Assembly (NCBI RefSeq): GCF_018141545.1
Contig: NZ_CP064356.1
Coordinates: 992,001 to 1,056,000, forward strand
DNA from: Miltoncostaea oceani
Lineage (GTDB): Bacteria; Actinomycetota; Thermoleophilia; Miltoncostaeales; Miltoncostaeaceae
Reading direction: 5' to 3'
DNA: 64,000 nucleotides
The notes beneath the pieces were generated by a model that saw nothing but the letters and a program-made list of their open reading frames with translations, did not search any database and was not told the origin of the DNA. The number at the start of each line of letters is the position of its first letter. The stretch's first letter is position 1. Made by a program: the position numbers and the translations under genes. Shown one piece after another: positions 7,652 to 15,261 of this stretch.

Positions 7652-8452
7652 ATGTGCGCGATCCACGTGGCCCCCGCCGCGCCCGCGACCCCCCGGCCCC
7701 CGCCGCGCGACCTCCCCGCACGGGTCCAGCTCGACTGGGACGCCCTCGGCGCCGTCACGCACCCGCCCCCGCCCACGACGGAGCGCGACGACCTGCCGCC
7801 CGCCGCGCGCCGGTGGCTCGACCACGTCCTGCCGCCCGGCGCCGAGGGGCTGCGCCACGCCGAGCTGTGGACGCACGGCGAGATCCGCATCGGCCGCTGG
7901 CGGCCGTTCCGCGCGCGGCAGGTGATCGTGCCGGACCGGGGGTACGTGTGGTGGGCGCGGGCCGGCCGCGGTCCCCTGGCCGTCCGCGGGTTCGACCGGC
8001 TCATCGACGGCGTGGGGGAGATGCGCTGGCGCCTCGCGGGCCTCGTGCCCGTCATGTCCGCGACCGGCCCCGACGTGACGCGCAGCGCCGCCGGGCGCCT
8101 CGCCGCCGAGATGGTGCTCTGCCCGCCGGGGGCGCTCGCGCCGTCGGTCCGGTGGTGGGGGTGCGACGACGACGACCACGCCGTCGCCGAGGCCGCGATC
8201 CTCGGCCACCCGCACCGCATGACGATCGCCGTCACCCGGGGCGGCCGGATGACGGGGCTCGACCTGGAGCGCTGGGGGGACCCCGACGGCGCGGGCGCCG
8301 CGCTGCACACGTTCGCCGTCCGATTCGCGGGCGAGGTCCGGACGGGGGGCGTCGCCGTCCCCGCCGTGATGCGGGCGGGATGGGTCACCGCGGACGGACG
8401 CGACCTGGGGGAGTCGTTCCGCGCGACGATCGACGGGATCGTCCTCCGGTGA
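7652..8452 (+). CDS. DUF6544-like conserved protein
   Basis: A 266-residue protein with no signal peptide or membrane span. The arrangement resembles the DUF6544/DUF6920 group: ARRWLDHVLPPGAEG near the N-terminus, a short Trp/Arg-rich WTHGEIRIGRWRPF strand, then ARQVIVPDRGYVWWAR. Function is unknown. The ATG at 7652 was chosen over an upstream in-frame start at 7544 whose product would begin with Arg/Pro-rich sequence. It shares a divergent promoter with the USP pair, so it may belong to the same stress response. Confidence 0.7.
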   Translation: MCAIHVAPAAPATPRPPPRDLPARVQLDWDALGAVTHPPPPTTERDDLPPAARRWLDHVLPPGAEGLRHAELWTHGEIRIGRWRPFRARQVIVPDRGYVWWARAGRGPLAVRGFDRLIDGVGEMRWRLAGLVPVMSATGPDVTRSAAGRLAAEMVLCPPGALAPSVRWWGCDDDDHAVAEAAILGHPHRMTIAVTRGGRMTGLDLERWGDPDGAGAALHTFAVRFAGEVRTGGVAVPAVMRAGWVTADGRDLGESFRATIDGIVLR

Positions 8453-8545
8453 CGGTCCCCGGGGCCTGACCCGCCGGGTCGACGGGCGCCGCGCCGGGGA
8501 CGTATCGTGCGGGTCGCCCAGCGCCCCCGACCCCGCGAGGACGAG

Positions 8546-9043
8546 ATGAGCGAGACGACACACGAGGTGCGGGTGCACCTCACCCGTGAGCGGCCCCCCG
8601 TGCGGAAGGCCGTCCTGGAGATGACCGGTGAGGAGGTCGTGTTCGGCACCCCCGGCTGGCAGGGCGAGCACTACGGCTTCGCCCCCGGCACGGTCCCCGA
8701 GCACCCCGGCACCCTCGACTACCTCGTCGCGTCCGTCGCGGGCTGCCTGATCGGGACGTACGGCGGCGCCCTCAAGGCGCGCGGCATCGACTCCACCGGC
8801 GACCGCCTCGTCGCGGACGCCGTCGGCGAGGTCGTCGTCGACCCGGACGGGGTGCTGCGTCTGCGGTCCATCGAGGTGCGGTACACCCTGCAGGCGCCCG
8901 AGGACAAGCGGGAGGCGGCGGAGCGGGCGAACACGCACCACGCGGCCCACTGCCCCAACGCGCGCTCGGTCGCCGCGGCCATCGACATCACCACCGTGCT
9001 CGACTTCGTGCCGCTGCGCGAGACGGCGGACGCGGGGGCCTGA
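8546..9043 (+). CDS. OsmC/Ohr-family peroxiredoxin-like protein
   Basis: A 165-residue OsmC-fold protein. The two reactive cysteines are visible: VAGCLIGTYGGAL holds the peroxidatic one at the start of a helix, and AAHCPNARS holds the resolving one. OsmC/Ohr proteins reduce organic hydroperoxides in the cytoplasm using lipoyl or thiol donors (family knowledge). The ATG at 8546 follows GCGAGGACGAG. The gene stands just upstream of the two-component system with a 77-base gap containing a regulatory motif, and fits the oxidative/redox theme of the region. Confidence 0.85.
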   Translation: MSETTHEVRVHLTRERPPVRKAVLEMTGEEVVFGTPGWQGEHYGFAPGTVPEHPGTLDYLVASVAGCLIGTYGGALKARGIDSTGDRLVADAVGEVVVDPDGVLRLRSIEVRYTLQAPEDKREAAERANTHHAAHCPNARSVAAAIDITTVLDFVPLRETADAGA

Positions 9044-9063
9044 GTCGGCCCGGGGCCGCCACC

Positions 9064-9083
9064 GGGACATAGGTCGTAGGACC
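9064..9083 (+). promoter_or_regulatory. GGTCGTAGGACC box upstream of the sensor kinase
   Basis: GGTCGTAGGACC (9072-9083) is present in identical form at 11567-11578 and with one change at 11080-11091. It overlaps GGGAC-ATAG-GTC (9064-9075), which has the same half-site and 4-base spacing as the DosR/DevR box. It lies 38 bases ahead of the kinase start. Autoregulation by the downstream NarL-type regulator is the likely reading (inference). Confidence 0.5.
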
Positions 9084-9120
9084 GTCGCCGGGCCTCCGGA
9101 CCCGGTGTAGCCTCGACGGC

Positions 9121-10443
9121 ATGAGCGACACGACGGCCGGCGGGGGGCGGGGCCCCTCGGTGCGGGGCGCCGTCGCCCGCTTCATGATCGCCGGCCTCGT
9201 CGCGCTGGCGGCCCTCGCCGTCGGCGGCCTGCTGGTGCTGCGGCCGCTCGGCGAGCGCGAGGCCGTCGACGACGCCCGCCGCCTGGCGACCCTCGCCGGG
9301 CGCGGCGTCGTCGAGCCGGCGCTCACCGACGCCGCCCTCGCCGGGGACCCCGCGGCCCTCGCGCGGCTCGACACGGTGGTGCAGGAGCGGGTGCTCGGCG
9401 ACGACGTCGTCCGCGTCAAGATCTGGACGCCGGAGGGCCGCATCGCCTACTCCGACGAGCCCCGGCTGATCGGCCGCCGGTACACGCTCGGCGAGGACGA
9501 GCGGGGGGTGCTGCGCAGCGGCGAGACGGAGGCGGAGGTCAGCGACCTCGGCGAGCCGGAGAACGTCTTCGAGCGCGACCAGGGGTCCCTGCTCGAGGTG
9601 TACCTGCCGATCCGCAGCCCCGGCGGCGAGCTCGCCCTGTTCGAGACCTACCGCCGCCAGAGCGCCATCGACGCGAGCGGCCGGGAGATCATCACGGCGT
9701 TCATGCCGGTGATCGGCGGCGCCCTCCTGCTGCTGTGGCTCGTCCAGGTCCCCCTCGCGTGGTCGATGGCGCGCAAGCTCGGCGAGGGGAGCCGCGAGCG
9801 CCAGGCGCTGCTCGAGACGGCCCTCGCGTCGTCGGCCCTGGAGCGGCGTCGCGTCGCGGCCGACCTCCACGACGGGCCTCTGCAGGACCTCGCCGGGCTG
9901 GCCTTCGGCCTGGCCGGCGCCGCGCGGGCGGCGCCGGAGGGCACCGACCCCGCGACGGTCGCCGCCCTCCGCGACGGCGCCGACGCCGCGCGCGAGGGCA
10001 CCCGCCGCCTGCGCGCCGCCGTCGTCGACATCACCCCGGGGCGGCTCCACGACGAGGGGCTCGAGGCGGCGCTCGCGGACCTCGCCGCCCCCCTGCGGGC
10101 CCGGGGGGTCACGGTGGGGATCGACGTCGCGCCGGGGCCGGCGCTCTCCCCGGCGACCGAGGAGCTGCTCTACCGCGCCGCCGCGGAGGGGCTGCGCAAC
10201 GCGCGCGCCCACTCCGGCGCGGAGCGCGTCGACGTGGCGGTCGCGGTCGCCGACGGACGGGCCCGCCTGCGGGTCGCGGACGACGGCTCCGGGTTCGACG
10301 CCGCCACCCGCGCCCGCCGCCGCGCCGACGGCCACGTCGGCCTGGAGCTGCTGGAGGACCTGGCGCGGCACCTCGGCGGCCACGCCGAGGTGCGATCCTC
10401 GCCGGGGGAGGGGACCGTGCTCGAGGTGGAGGTGCCGGCGTGA
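9121..10443 (+). CDS. NarL-type sensor histidine kinase, membrane-bound
   Basis: A 440-residue kinase with membrane segments at about residues 20-40 and 192-212 enclosing a roughly 150-residue extracytoplasmic sensor domain. A HisKA_3 dimerisation helix follows with the phospho-acceptor in AADLHDGPLQDLAG (His250). A GHKL ATPase domain with RVADDGSGFD ends the protein. No haem-binding GAF domain as in DevS is present, so the signal is probably extracytoplasmic. The ATG at 9121 opens the gene and the stop overlaps the GTG of the response regulator (GTGA), a typical cognate pair. Confidence 0.9.
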   Translation: MSDTTAGGGRGPSVRGAVARFMIAGLVALAALAVGGLLVLRPLGEREAVDDARRLATLAGRGVVEPALTDAALAGDPAALARLDTVVQERVLGDDVVRVKIWTPEGRIAYSDEPRLIGRRYTLGEDERGVLRSGETEAEVSDLGEPENVFERDQGSLLEVYLPIRSPGGELALFETYRRQSAIDASGREIITAFMPVIGGALLLLWLVQVPLAWSMARKLGEGSRERQALLETALASSALERRRVAADLHDGPLQDLAGLAFGLAGAARAAPEGTDPATVAALRDGADAAREGTRRLRAAVVDITPGRLHDEGLEAALADLAAPLRARGVTVGIDVAPGPALSPATEELLYRAAAEGLRNARAHSGAERVDVAVAVADGRARLRVADDGSGFDAATRARRRADGHVGLELLEDLARHLGGHAEVRSSPGEGTVLEVEVPA

Positions 10444-11087
10444 TCCGCGTGATCCTGTGCGACGACCACGCCGTGGTGCGCGCCGGCCTCGGCCAGCTCA
10501 TCGGCGCGTTCGACGGGGTGGAGGTCGTCGCCCAGGCGGGCGGCACGGCCGAGGCCCTGGAGGCGCTCGCCGCGACGGGCGCGGACGTGGTGCTGATGGA
10601 CCTCGAGATGCCGCCGCCCGACGGCATCGAGGCGACCCGCATGATCCACGAGGCGCATCCCGGGGTGGCCGTCGTGATCCTCACGTCGTTCTCGGACCGT
10701 CCCCGCATCCTGCGCGCCCTCGACGCGGGGGCCGTCGGCTACCTGCTGAAGGACGCCGAGCCGGACGAGGTGGAGCGCGGCATCCGCGCCGCCGCGCGCG
10801 GCGAGTCGCCGATCGACCCGCGGGCGGCACGTGCGCTGCTGACCCGCCCGCCCGCGCCGGCCGCCCCGCCGGCGGCGGAGCTGTCGGGACGCGAGCGCGA
10901 GGTGCTCGCCCTCGTCGCGGAGGGCCTGCCCAACAAGCTCATCGCCCGCCGCCTCGGCATCAGCGAGAAGACGGTGAAGGCGCACCTCACCAGCGTCTTC
11001 CGCGCGATCGGCGTGGACGACCGCACGCAGGCCGCGTTGTGGGCCGTCCGCAACGGCGTCGCGGAGGCCCCGCCCGGGGGGTCCTAG
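10440..11087 (+). CDS. NarL/FixJ-family response regulator
   Basis: A 215-residue regulator. The receiver domain has the acidic pair CDDH (residues 7-10), the phospho-acceptor in VLMDLEMP (Asp54) and the conserved lysine in YLLKDAEP. A LuxR-type helix-turn-helix follows: LSGREREVLALVAEG and ISEKTVKAHLTSVF. It is translationally coupled to the kinase through a GTGA overlap. The GGAC-N4-GTCC boxes ahead of the kinase and the two secreted proteins match the DosR-class recognition pattern, so these genes are its probable targets (inferred). Confidence 0.92.
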   Translation: MIRVILCDDHAVVRAGLGQLIGAFDGVEVVAQAGGTAEALEALAATGADVVLMDLEMPPPDGIEATRMIHEAHPGVAVVILTSFSDRPRILRALDAGAVGYLLKDAEPDEVERGIRAAARGESPIDPRAARALLTRPPAPAAPPAAELSGREREVLALVAEGLPNKLIARRLGISEKTVKAHLTSVFRAIGVDDRTQAALWAVRNGVAEAPPGGS

Positions 11088-11098
11088 GACCGATGTCC
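11080..11098 (+). promoter_or_regulatory. GGTCCTAGGACC palindrome upstream of first secreted paralogue
   Basis: GGTCCTAGGACC (11080-11091) is a perfect 12-base palindrome, overlapping GGAC-CGAT-GTCC (11087-11098). It includes the stop codon of the response regulator, so the site is embedded in the end of the regulator gene. Over 24 bases it matches the site at 11567-11590 at 21 positions, which strongly suggests a shared operator. Confidence 0.55.
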
Positions 11099-11136
11099 GA
11101 TTGCCCGGCGGGCCGCCGGGCACCAGTCTCCCCACG

Positions 11137-11574
11137 GTGGACACGGCACCCCCACGCCCCCGGACCGCCGCCGCGCTCCTGGCGGCGGCGCTGCTGTCGG
11201 CGCTCGTGTGGGCGGGCCCGGCCGACGCCCGCGACGGCGACGACAGCGGCGGCGATCACGGCGAGCGCGTGGAGGTGCGCGTCACGGGCACCTGCGGCCG
11301 GTCCAGCACCGCCCGGCTGCGCCTGCGCGCCGAGGATGGTGGGATCCGCGTCGACCTGACCGTCCGCACCCCGTCGGCGGGGGCGTGGCGGGTGTCGGTG
11401 CTGCACGAACGCCGTCTCGTGCGCCGCGCCCGGGTGCGGGCGACCCGGGGGGCGCGGGGCTTCGAGTACCGCGTCGTGCTGCCGGACTACGCCGGGCCCG
11501 ACGCCGTCGGCGTCCGCGCCGTCGCCCCCCGCGGCGAGACGTGCTCGGCGGCGGCGACCGTCGCCGGGTCGTAG
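11137..11574 (+). CDS. small secreted protein (paralogue 1)
   Basis: A 145-residue protein with an N-terminal signal peptide (TAAALLAAALLSALVWAG, cleavage after ADA expected). The mature domain has two cysteines, one in VTGTCGRSSTARLRL and one in RGETCSAAA near the end, probably a disulfide. It is paralogous to the protein at 11663, sharing the VRV-GTC-ST-A-L-L-EDGG pattern. The GTG at 11137 is chosen because it directly precedes the signal peptide; the ribosome site is poor, so an upstream TTG at 11101 cannot be excluded. Function unknown; regulated by the adjacent two-component system if the upstream box is real. Confidence 0.65.
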   Translation: MDTAPPRPRTAAALLAAALLSALVWAGPADARDGDDSGGDHGERVEVRVTGTCGRSSTARLRLRAEDGGIRVDLTVRTPSAGAWRVSVLHERRLVRRARVRATRGARGFEYRVVLPDYAGPDAVGVRAVAPRGETCSAAATVAGS

Positions 11575-11590
11575 GACCCATGTCGGATTG
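11567..11590 (+). promoter_or_regulatory. GGTCGTAGGACC box upstream of second secreted paralogue
   Basis: GGTCGTAGGACC (11567-11578) repeats exactly the box ahead of the sensor kinase and overlaps GGAC-CCAT-GTC (11574-11584). It includes the stop codon of the upstream gene and ends about 70 bases before the ATG at 11663. Confidence 0.5.
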
Positions 11591-11662
11591 AGACCGCGAC
11601 CCGCCCCCCGGCACGGTGATGGAGGACGGCGCCACAGGGGCGTCGCGATCAAGGAGCAGGCG

Positions 11663-12154
11663 ATGCCCAGCACCCTCACCCGCGTGGCCGCCACGGCCGT
11701 CACCCTCGGAGTCCTCGCCACGGCGCCCGTGGCCCTCGCGCGCAACGGCGCCGACGACCCGGTCCGGCCCGGCTCGGACGACGGCGGTTCGGTGCGCCCC
11801 GGCGGCGACGACTCGACCGCGCGCGGCGACCGGCGCGGTGGCGACCGCACCGACGTCCGCGTGCGCGGCACGTGCAGCGCGACCAGCACGGCCAAGCTGA
11901 AGCTGAGCCCCGAGGACGGGGGCGTCGAGGTCGAGTTCGAGGTCGACCAGAACCGCAACGGCAAGCGCTGGGGCGTGGTGCTCACGCGCAACGGCACGCG
12001 CGTCCTGTCGCGATCGGCCGTCACCCGCGCGCCGAGCGGGTCGTTCGAGGTCCGCGACGTCGTGTCGCCCGGCTCCCCGCGCACCCGCGTCACCGCCGTC
12101 GCACGCGCCGCCGGCACCGGCGAGGTCTGCCGGGCGGTCGCCGTCCTCGGGTGA
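11663..12154 (+). CDS. small secreted protein (paralogue 2)
   Basis: A 163-residue protein with a signal peptide (RVAATAVTLGVLATAPVALA), an Asp/Gly/Arg-rich linker (about residues 28-62) and a C-terminal domain paralogous to the preceding gene. That domain has VRVRGTCSATSTAKLKL and a final cysteine in TGEVCRAVAVLG. The ATG at 11663 follows AAGGAGC. The two secreted proteins probably arose by duplication and are both preceded by the GGTCSTAGGACC box. I do not recognise a described family; an extracellular structural or stress-related role is a guess. Confidence 0.72.
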   Translation: MPSTLTRVAATAVTLGVLATAPVALARNGADDPVRPGSDDGGSVRPGGDDSTARGDRRGGDRTDVRVRGTCSATSTAKLKLSPEDGGVEVEFEVDQNRNGKRWGVVLTRNGTRVLSRSAVTRAPSGSFEVRDVVSPGSPRTRVTAVARAAGTGEVCRAVAVLG

Positions 12155-12163
12155 CCCCGGCGC

Positions 12164-12201
12164 GACGTCCCCGCCCCGGCACGGGCCGGGGCGGGGACGT
12201 C
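12164..12201. terminator. bidirectional hairpin terminator
   Basis: A 17-base perfect stem (12164-12180 with 12185-12201) closes a 4-base loop between the secreted paralogue and the convergent RecQ gene; its right arm touches the RecQ stop codon. With no long U-tract, it is best read as a shared, GC-only actinobacterial terminator. Confidence 0.7.
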
Positions 12202-14296
12202 AGGGGCGCTTGTGCAGGACCAGCGGCATCACGGCCTCGGCGCCCGCCTCGCGCAGCATCGCGGCGGCGAGCGTCACCGGCCAGAGCGTCGAGGTGGCGT
12301 CGACCACCAGCAGCACGACGCGCCGCACGAGGGGGGCGTCGCCGTCGGGGGGCAGGGTCAGCGCGTCGCGCCAGTGCACGGCCTCGTCGGCGGACGCCAG
12401 GTCGGGACCGGGCAGGGCCGAGACGCCCATCTCGGCGTGGGGCAGGCGCCCCGCCCCGGCGATCGCCTCGACGACGCTCCGCACCATCCGGGGGCGGCCC
12501 GCCGCCGCCAGGCCGATCACGACCCCGGGGCGCGCGAGCCACTCCCGGCTCCAGCGGGTCAGCAGCGCGACGCAGCCGTCGATCATCTCCGGGGGCGCCG
12601 GGGCGTCCTCGGCGAACGCGGCGGCGACGACCTCCCGCCACTCCGGCGCGTCGGCGAACACCAGGGCGCGGCCGGGCGCGGCCTGCGCCGCCGGCGGGAT
12701 CCGGCCCCGCGAGCCGTAGACGCCCCCGGGCCACATCCGCCGGGGCTCGACGACGTGCGACTCGCGGCGGAGGGCGGCTGCCACGGCGCGCACCACGTCG
12801 TCCGATGCGGTCGCCGACAGCCCGTCGGGCAGGCGGTCGAGGCACACGGAGCACCGCCCGCACGGCTGCGCGGTCGGGTCGTCGAGGGCCTCCTGCAGCA
12901 GCTGCATGAGGCACCGCTCGCCCCGGGTGTAGGCGCGCATGATCTCCGCCTCCCGCCGCCGGGTGGCGATCACGGCGTCGTAGTGGGCGCGGGGGAACAC
13001 GTAGGGCTCGCCCGTGGCGATCCAGCCCTTCTCGAGGCGCTCCACGACCTCGTCGACGGCGAGCTGCTTCAGCATCAGCTCGACCCGGGTGCGCCGGAGC
13101 CCCGTCCCCGCCTCGAGCGCGGGGACGGTGACGGCGTTGGCGCGGTCGCGGGGCAGCGCCGCCATGAGGCGCTGCACCTGACCGGGGTCGGGGATGGTCG
13201 CCGTCGCGAAGTAGTCCCAGATGCCGGCGTCCGCGCCGGAGTGCAGCAGCACCACGGGGGCGTGGCCGATGGCCCGGCCGGCACGGCCGACCTGCTGGTA
13301 GTAGGCGACGGGGGACGGCGGCGACCCGACGTGCACGCAGAAGCCGAGGTCGGGCTTGTCGTACCCCATGCCGAGGGCCGACGTCGCGACGAGGGCCTTC
13401 AGCTCGTTGCGCCGCAGCGCGTCCTCGAGGCGCTCCCGCTCGGCTGCGTCGAGGGCGCCGGTGTACGCGCCGACGGGCACGGCGTCCCCGTGGTGGTCGG
13501 CGATCGCCGCCGCCAGGCGGTCCGCGTCGGCGACGGTGAGGGTGTAGACGATGCCCGAGCCCGGTAGCGACGGCAGGTGCTCCACCACCCACGCGAACCG
13601 CTCGAGCGGCGACAGCCCGCCGAGCACCGCGAGCTGCAGGCTCGACCGCGCGAGCGGGCCGCGCAGCACGAGGGCGGACGCGCCGAGCTGGGCCGCGACG
13701 TCGTCGGTGACCCGGGCGTTGGCCGTCGCGGTCGTCGCCAGGATCGGCGTGCCCGGGTGCAGGCGCCGCACCATGTCGGCGACGCGCCGGTAGTCGGGGC
13801 GGAAGTCGTGGCCCCAGTCGGAGATCGCGTGCGCCTCGTCGATCACGAGCAGCCCGAGGCGGCCGACGAGGGCGTCGAGCACCCGTCGCCCGAAGCCGGG
13901 GTTGGCGAGGCGCTCGGGCGACACCAGCAGGACGTCGAGGTCCCCGTCGAGCAGGGCGCGCTCGACCGGCTCCCAGTCGGAGATGTTCGACGAGTTCAGG
14001 GTGGCGGCCCGCAGCCCGGCCCGCTCCGCCGCCGCGACCTGGTCGCGCATCAGCGACAGGAGGGGCGACACCACCAGCGTCGGGCCGGCGCCCTCGGACC
14101 GGCGGATGGCGGTCGCGGCCCAGTAGACCGCCGACTTCCCCCAGCCGGTCGCCTGCACGACCAGCACCCGGGCGTCGGCCTCGCAGAGCGCCGCGACCGC
14201 GGCCCGCTGGTCGTCGCGCAGGTGCGCGCCGGCGCCGGCGATGCGGGTGATGACGTCGTCGGCGGTCCGGGCGCGGTCCTCGGTGAGTGCGGGCAT
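12200..14296 (-). CDS. RecQ-family ATP-dependent DNA helicase with PRT-like tail
   Basis: A 698-residue superfamily 2 helicase. Visible motifs are the Walker A variant VQATGWGKSAVYW, the DEAH box in LLVIDEAHAISDW, SATA-type motif LATTATAN and motif VI QQVGRAGRA. A zinc-binding CGRCSVCLDRLP follows the helicase core. No HRDC domain is seen. The last 110 residues contain RRVVLLVVDATSTLWPVTLA, which resembles a degenerate PRPP loop of phosphoribosyltransferases, a tail seen in some actinobacterial RecQ-like proteins. It unwinds DNA 3'-5' in repair or recombination (family knowledge). The ATG at 14296 gives a normal helicase N-terminus. Confidence 0.88.
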   Translation of the reverse strand: MPALTEDRARTADDVITRIAGAGAHLRDDQRAAVAALCEADARVLVVQATGWGKSAVYWAATAIRRSEGAGPTLVVSPLLSLMRDQVAAAERAGLRAATLNSSNISDWEPVERALLDGDLDVLLVSPERLANPGFGRRVLDALVGRLGLLVIDEAHAISDWGHDFRPDYRRVADMVRRLHPGTPILATTATANARVTDDVAAQLGASALVLRGPLARSSLQLAVLGGLSPLERFAWVVEHLPSLPGSGIVYTLTVADADRLAAAIADHHGDAVPVGAYTGALDAAERERLEDALRRNELKALVATSALGMGYDKPDLGFCVHVGSPPSPVAYYQQVGRAGRAIGHAPVVLLHSGADAGIWDYFATATIPDPGQVQRLMAALPRDRANAVTVPALEAGTGLRRTRVELMLKQLAVDEVVERLEKGWIATGEPYVFPRAHYDAVIATRRREAEIMRAYTRGERCLMQLLQEALDDPTAQPCGRCSVCLDRLPDGLSATASDDVVRAVAAALRRESHVVEPRRMWPGGVYGSRGRIPPAAQAAPGRALVFADAPEWREVVAAAFAEDAPAPPEMIDGCVALLTRWSREWLARPGVVIGLAAAGRPRMVRSVVEAIAGAGRLPHAEMGVSALPGPDLASADEAVHWRDALTLPPDGDAPLVRRVVLLVVDATSTLWPVTLAAAMLREAGAEAVMPLVLHKRP

Positions 14297-14418
14297 CGGG
14301 CCAGTCTGACGGACCGCCGTGCGCCGCCGGTCGCCCCCGGTGTGCCGTGACTGGACGCACATGCGCGCCGGGGGGGATCATCGGGGTGTCCCGGGTCCGC
14401 GACGCGGAAGGGGGGCGG

Positions 14419-14697
14419 GTGGTGGCCGGTCACCGGCGAGGGCTCTTCCGCATGCGCGGGAGGTCCGCGCGAGCGCGGCCGGCGACGTCGGTGCGGACCG
14501 CCGCCGACGGCGCGATCGTCGTCGAGGGCGACCTCGCCGTCCGGGTCGCCGAGCGCCGCCTGGTGCTCGACATCGACGGACCGGGGGAGCGCGACCTGGC
14601 CGACGTCGTCCGCGAGGCGGCCGCGGGACTCGGGATGGGCGGCGTCGTCCACGTCGGCCCGGTGCGCATCGAGATCACGCCCCTCGAGGAGCCGTGA
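14419..14697 (+). CDS. small hypothetical protein
   Basis: A roughly 92-residue ORF divergent from recQ. I place the start at the GTG at 14419 because GGAAGGGGGGC precedes it; ATG 14452 and GTG 14386 are alternatives. The N-terminal third is Arg/Ala-rich. The C-terminal 60 residues look globular (IVVEGDLAVRVAERRLVLDI, then GGVVHVGPVRIEIT), suggesting a small beta-rich domain. No family is recognised and coding status rests on codon pattern and ribosome site only. Confidence 0.4.
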   Translation: MVAGHRRGLFRMRGRSARARPATSVRTAADGAIVVEGDLAVRVAERRLVLDIDGPGERDLADVVREAAAGLGMGGVVHVGPVRIEITPLEEP

Positions 14698-14709
14698 CCC
14701 GCCCCCGGG

Positions 14710-15186
14710 TCACCCGTGGTGCGCGTGCACCACGGCGTGGCCGCGACCGCGGGCGATGAGCCAGCGGTTCACGGGGACGGCCGCCGCGAACGCCACGGCG
14801 AGCGCGACGGCGAGGCTCAGCCAGAAGCGGGCGTCCCCCAGGCCGGCGTCCATCGCGCCGGGGATGGCGAGCATCATGGCGTTGTCCACGATCTCCATCA
14901 CGGCGATCGAGAACGTGTCGGCGGCCAGCGCCAGCGGCAGGACGGTGCCGAGGGCCAGGCCGGAGCGCAGCAGCGGGACCGCGGTGAACGAGTAGCCGAA
15001 CAGGAAGGCGAGGCCGACCGCCAGGGCGATGGTCGGCACGTTCCCCCAGCCGAGGGCGGTGCCGATCGCGAGCCCGAGGATCTCGCCGATCGCGCAGCCG
15101 GTGAGGCAGTGGGCGGTGGCGACGACGGCCAGCCGGTTCAGTCCGGCCGGGTCACGGTGGCCCGGGTGCGCGTGCGCGTGCTGCAT
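14710..15186 (-). CDS. DUF4396 membrane protein with His-rich ends
   Basis: A 158-residue integral membrane protein with four hydrophobic helices, matching the DUF4396 layout (NRLAVVATAHCLTGCAIGE in helix 1, then a METIVDN-like MEIVDNAMM segment). Both ends are histidine-rich: HAHAHPGHRD at the N-terminus and HAVVHAHHG at the C-terminus. The promoter region holds two 17-base CsoR-like palindromes, so copper control is likely. The protein would therefore handle or sense copper at the membrane, an inference from operator type and histidines. The ATG at 15186 is well placed. Confidence 0.78.
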   Translation of the reverse strand: MQHAHAHPGHRDPAGLNRLAVVATAHCLTGCAIGEILGLAIGTALGWGNVPTIALAVGLAFLFGYSFTAVPLLRSGLALGTVLPLALAADTFSIAVMEIVDNAMMLAIPGAMDAGLGDARFWLSLAVALAVAFAAAVPVNRWLIARGRGHAVVHAHHG

Positions 15187-15209
15187 GGTCCCTCCCGACG
15201 ACGACGTGA

Positions 15210-15260
15210 ATACTCGGGGGGAGTATATGCCGCACCGGGCAGGATACTCAATGGGGGTAT
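15210..15260 (-). promoter_or_regulatory. paired CsoR-like operators
   Basis: ATACTCGGGGGGAGTAT (15210-15226) and ATACTCAATGGGGGTAT (15244-15260) are 17-base elements with G/C tracts flanked by ATAC/GTAT, spaced 34 bases centre to centre. CsoR-family copper repressors bind TACCC-type palindromes with this architecture (family knowledge). The pair sits 24 bases ahead of the His-rich DUF4396 gene. Confidence 0.6.
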
Positions 15261-15261
15261 G

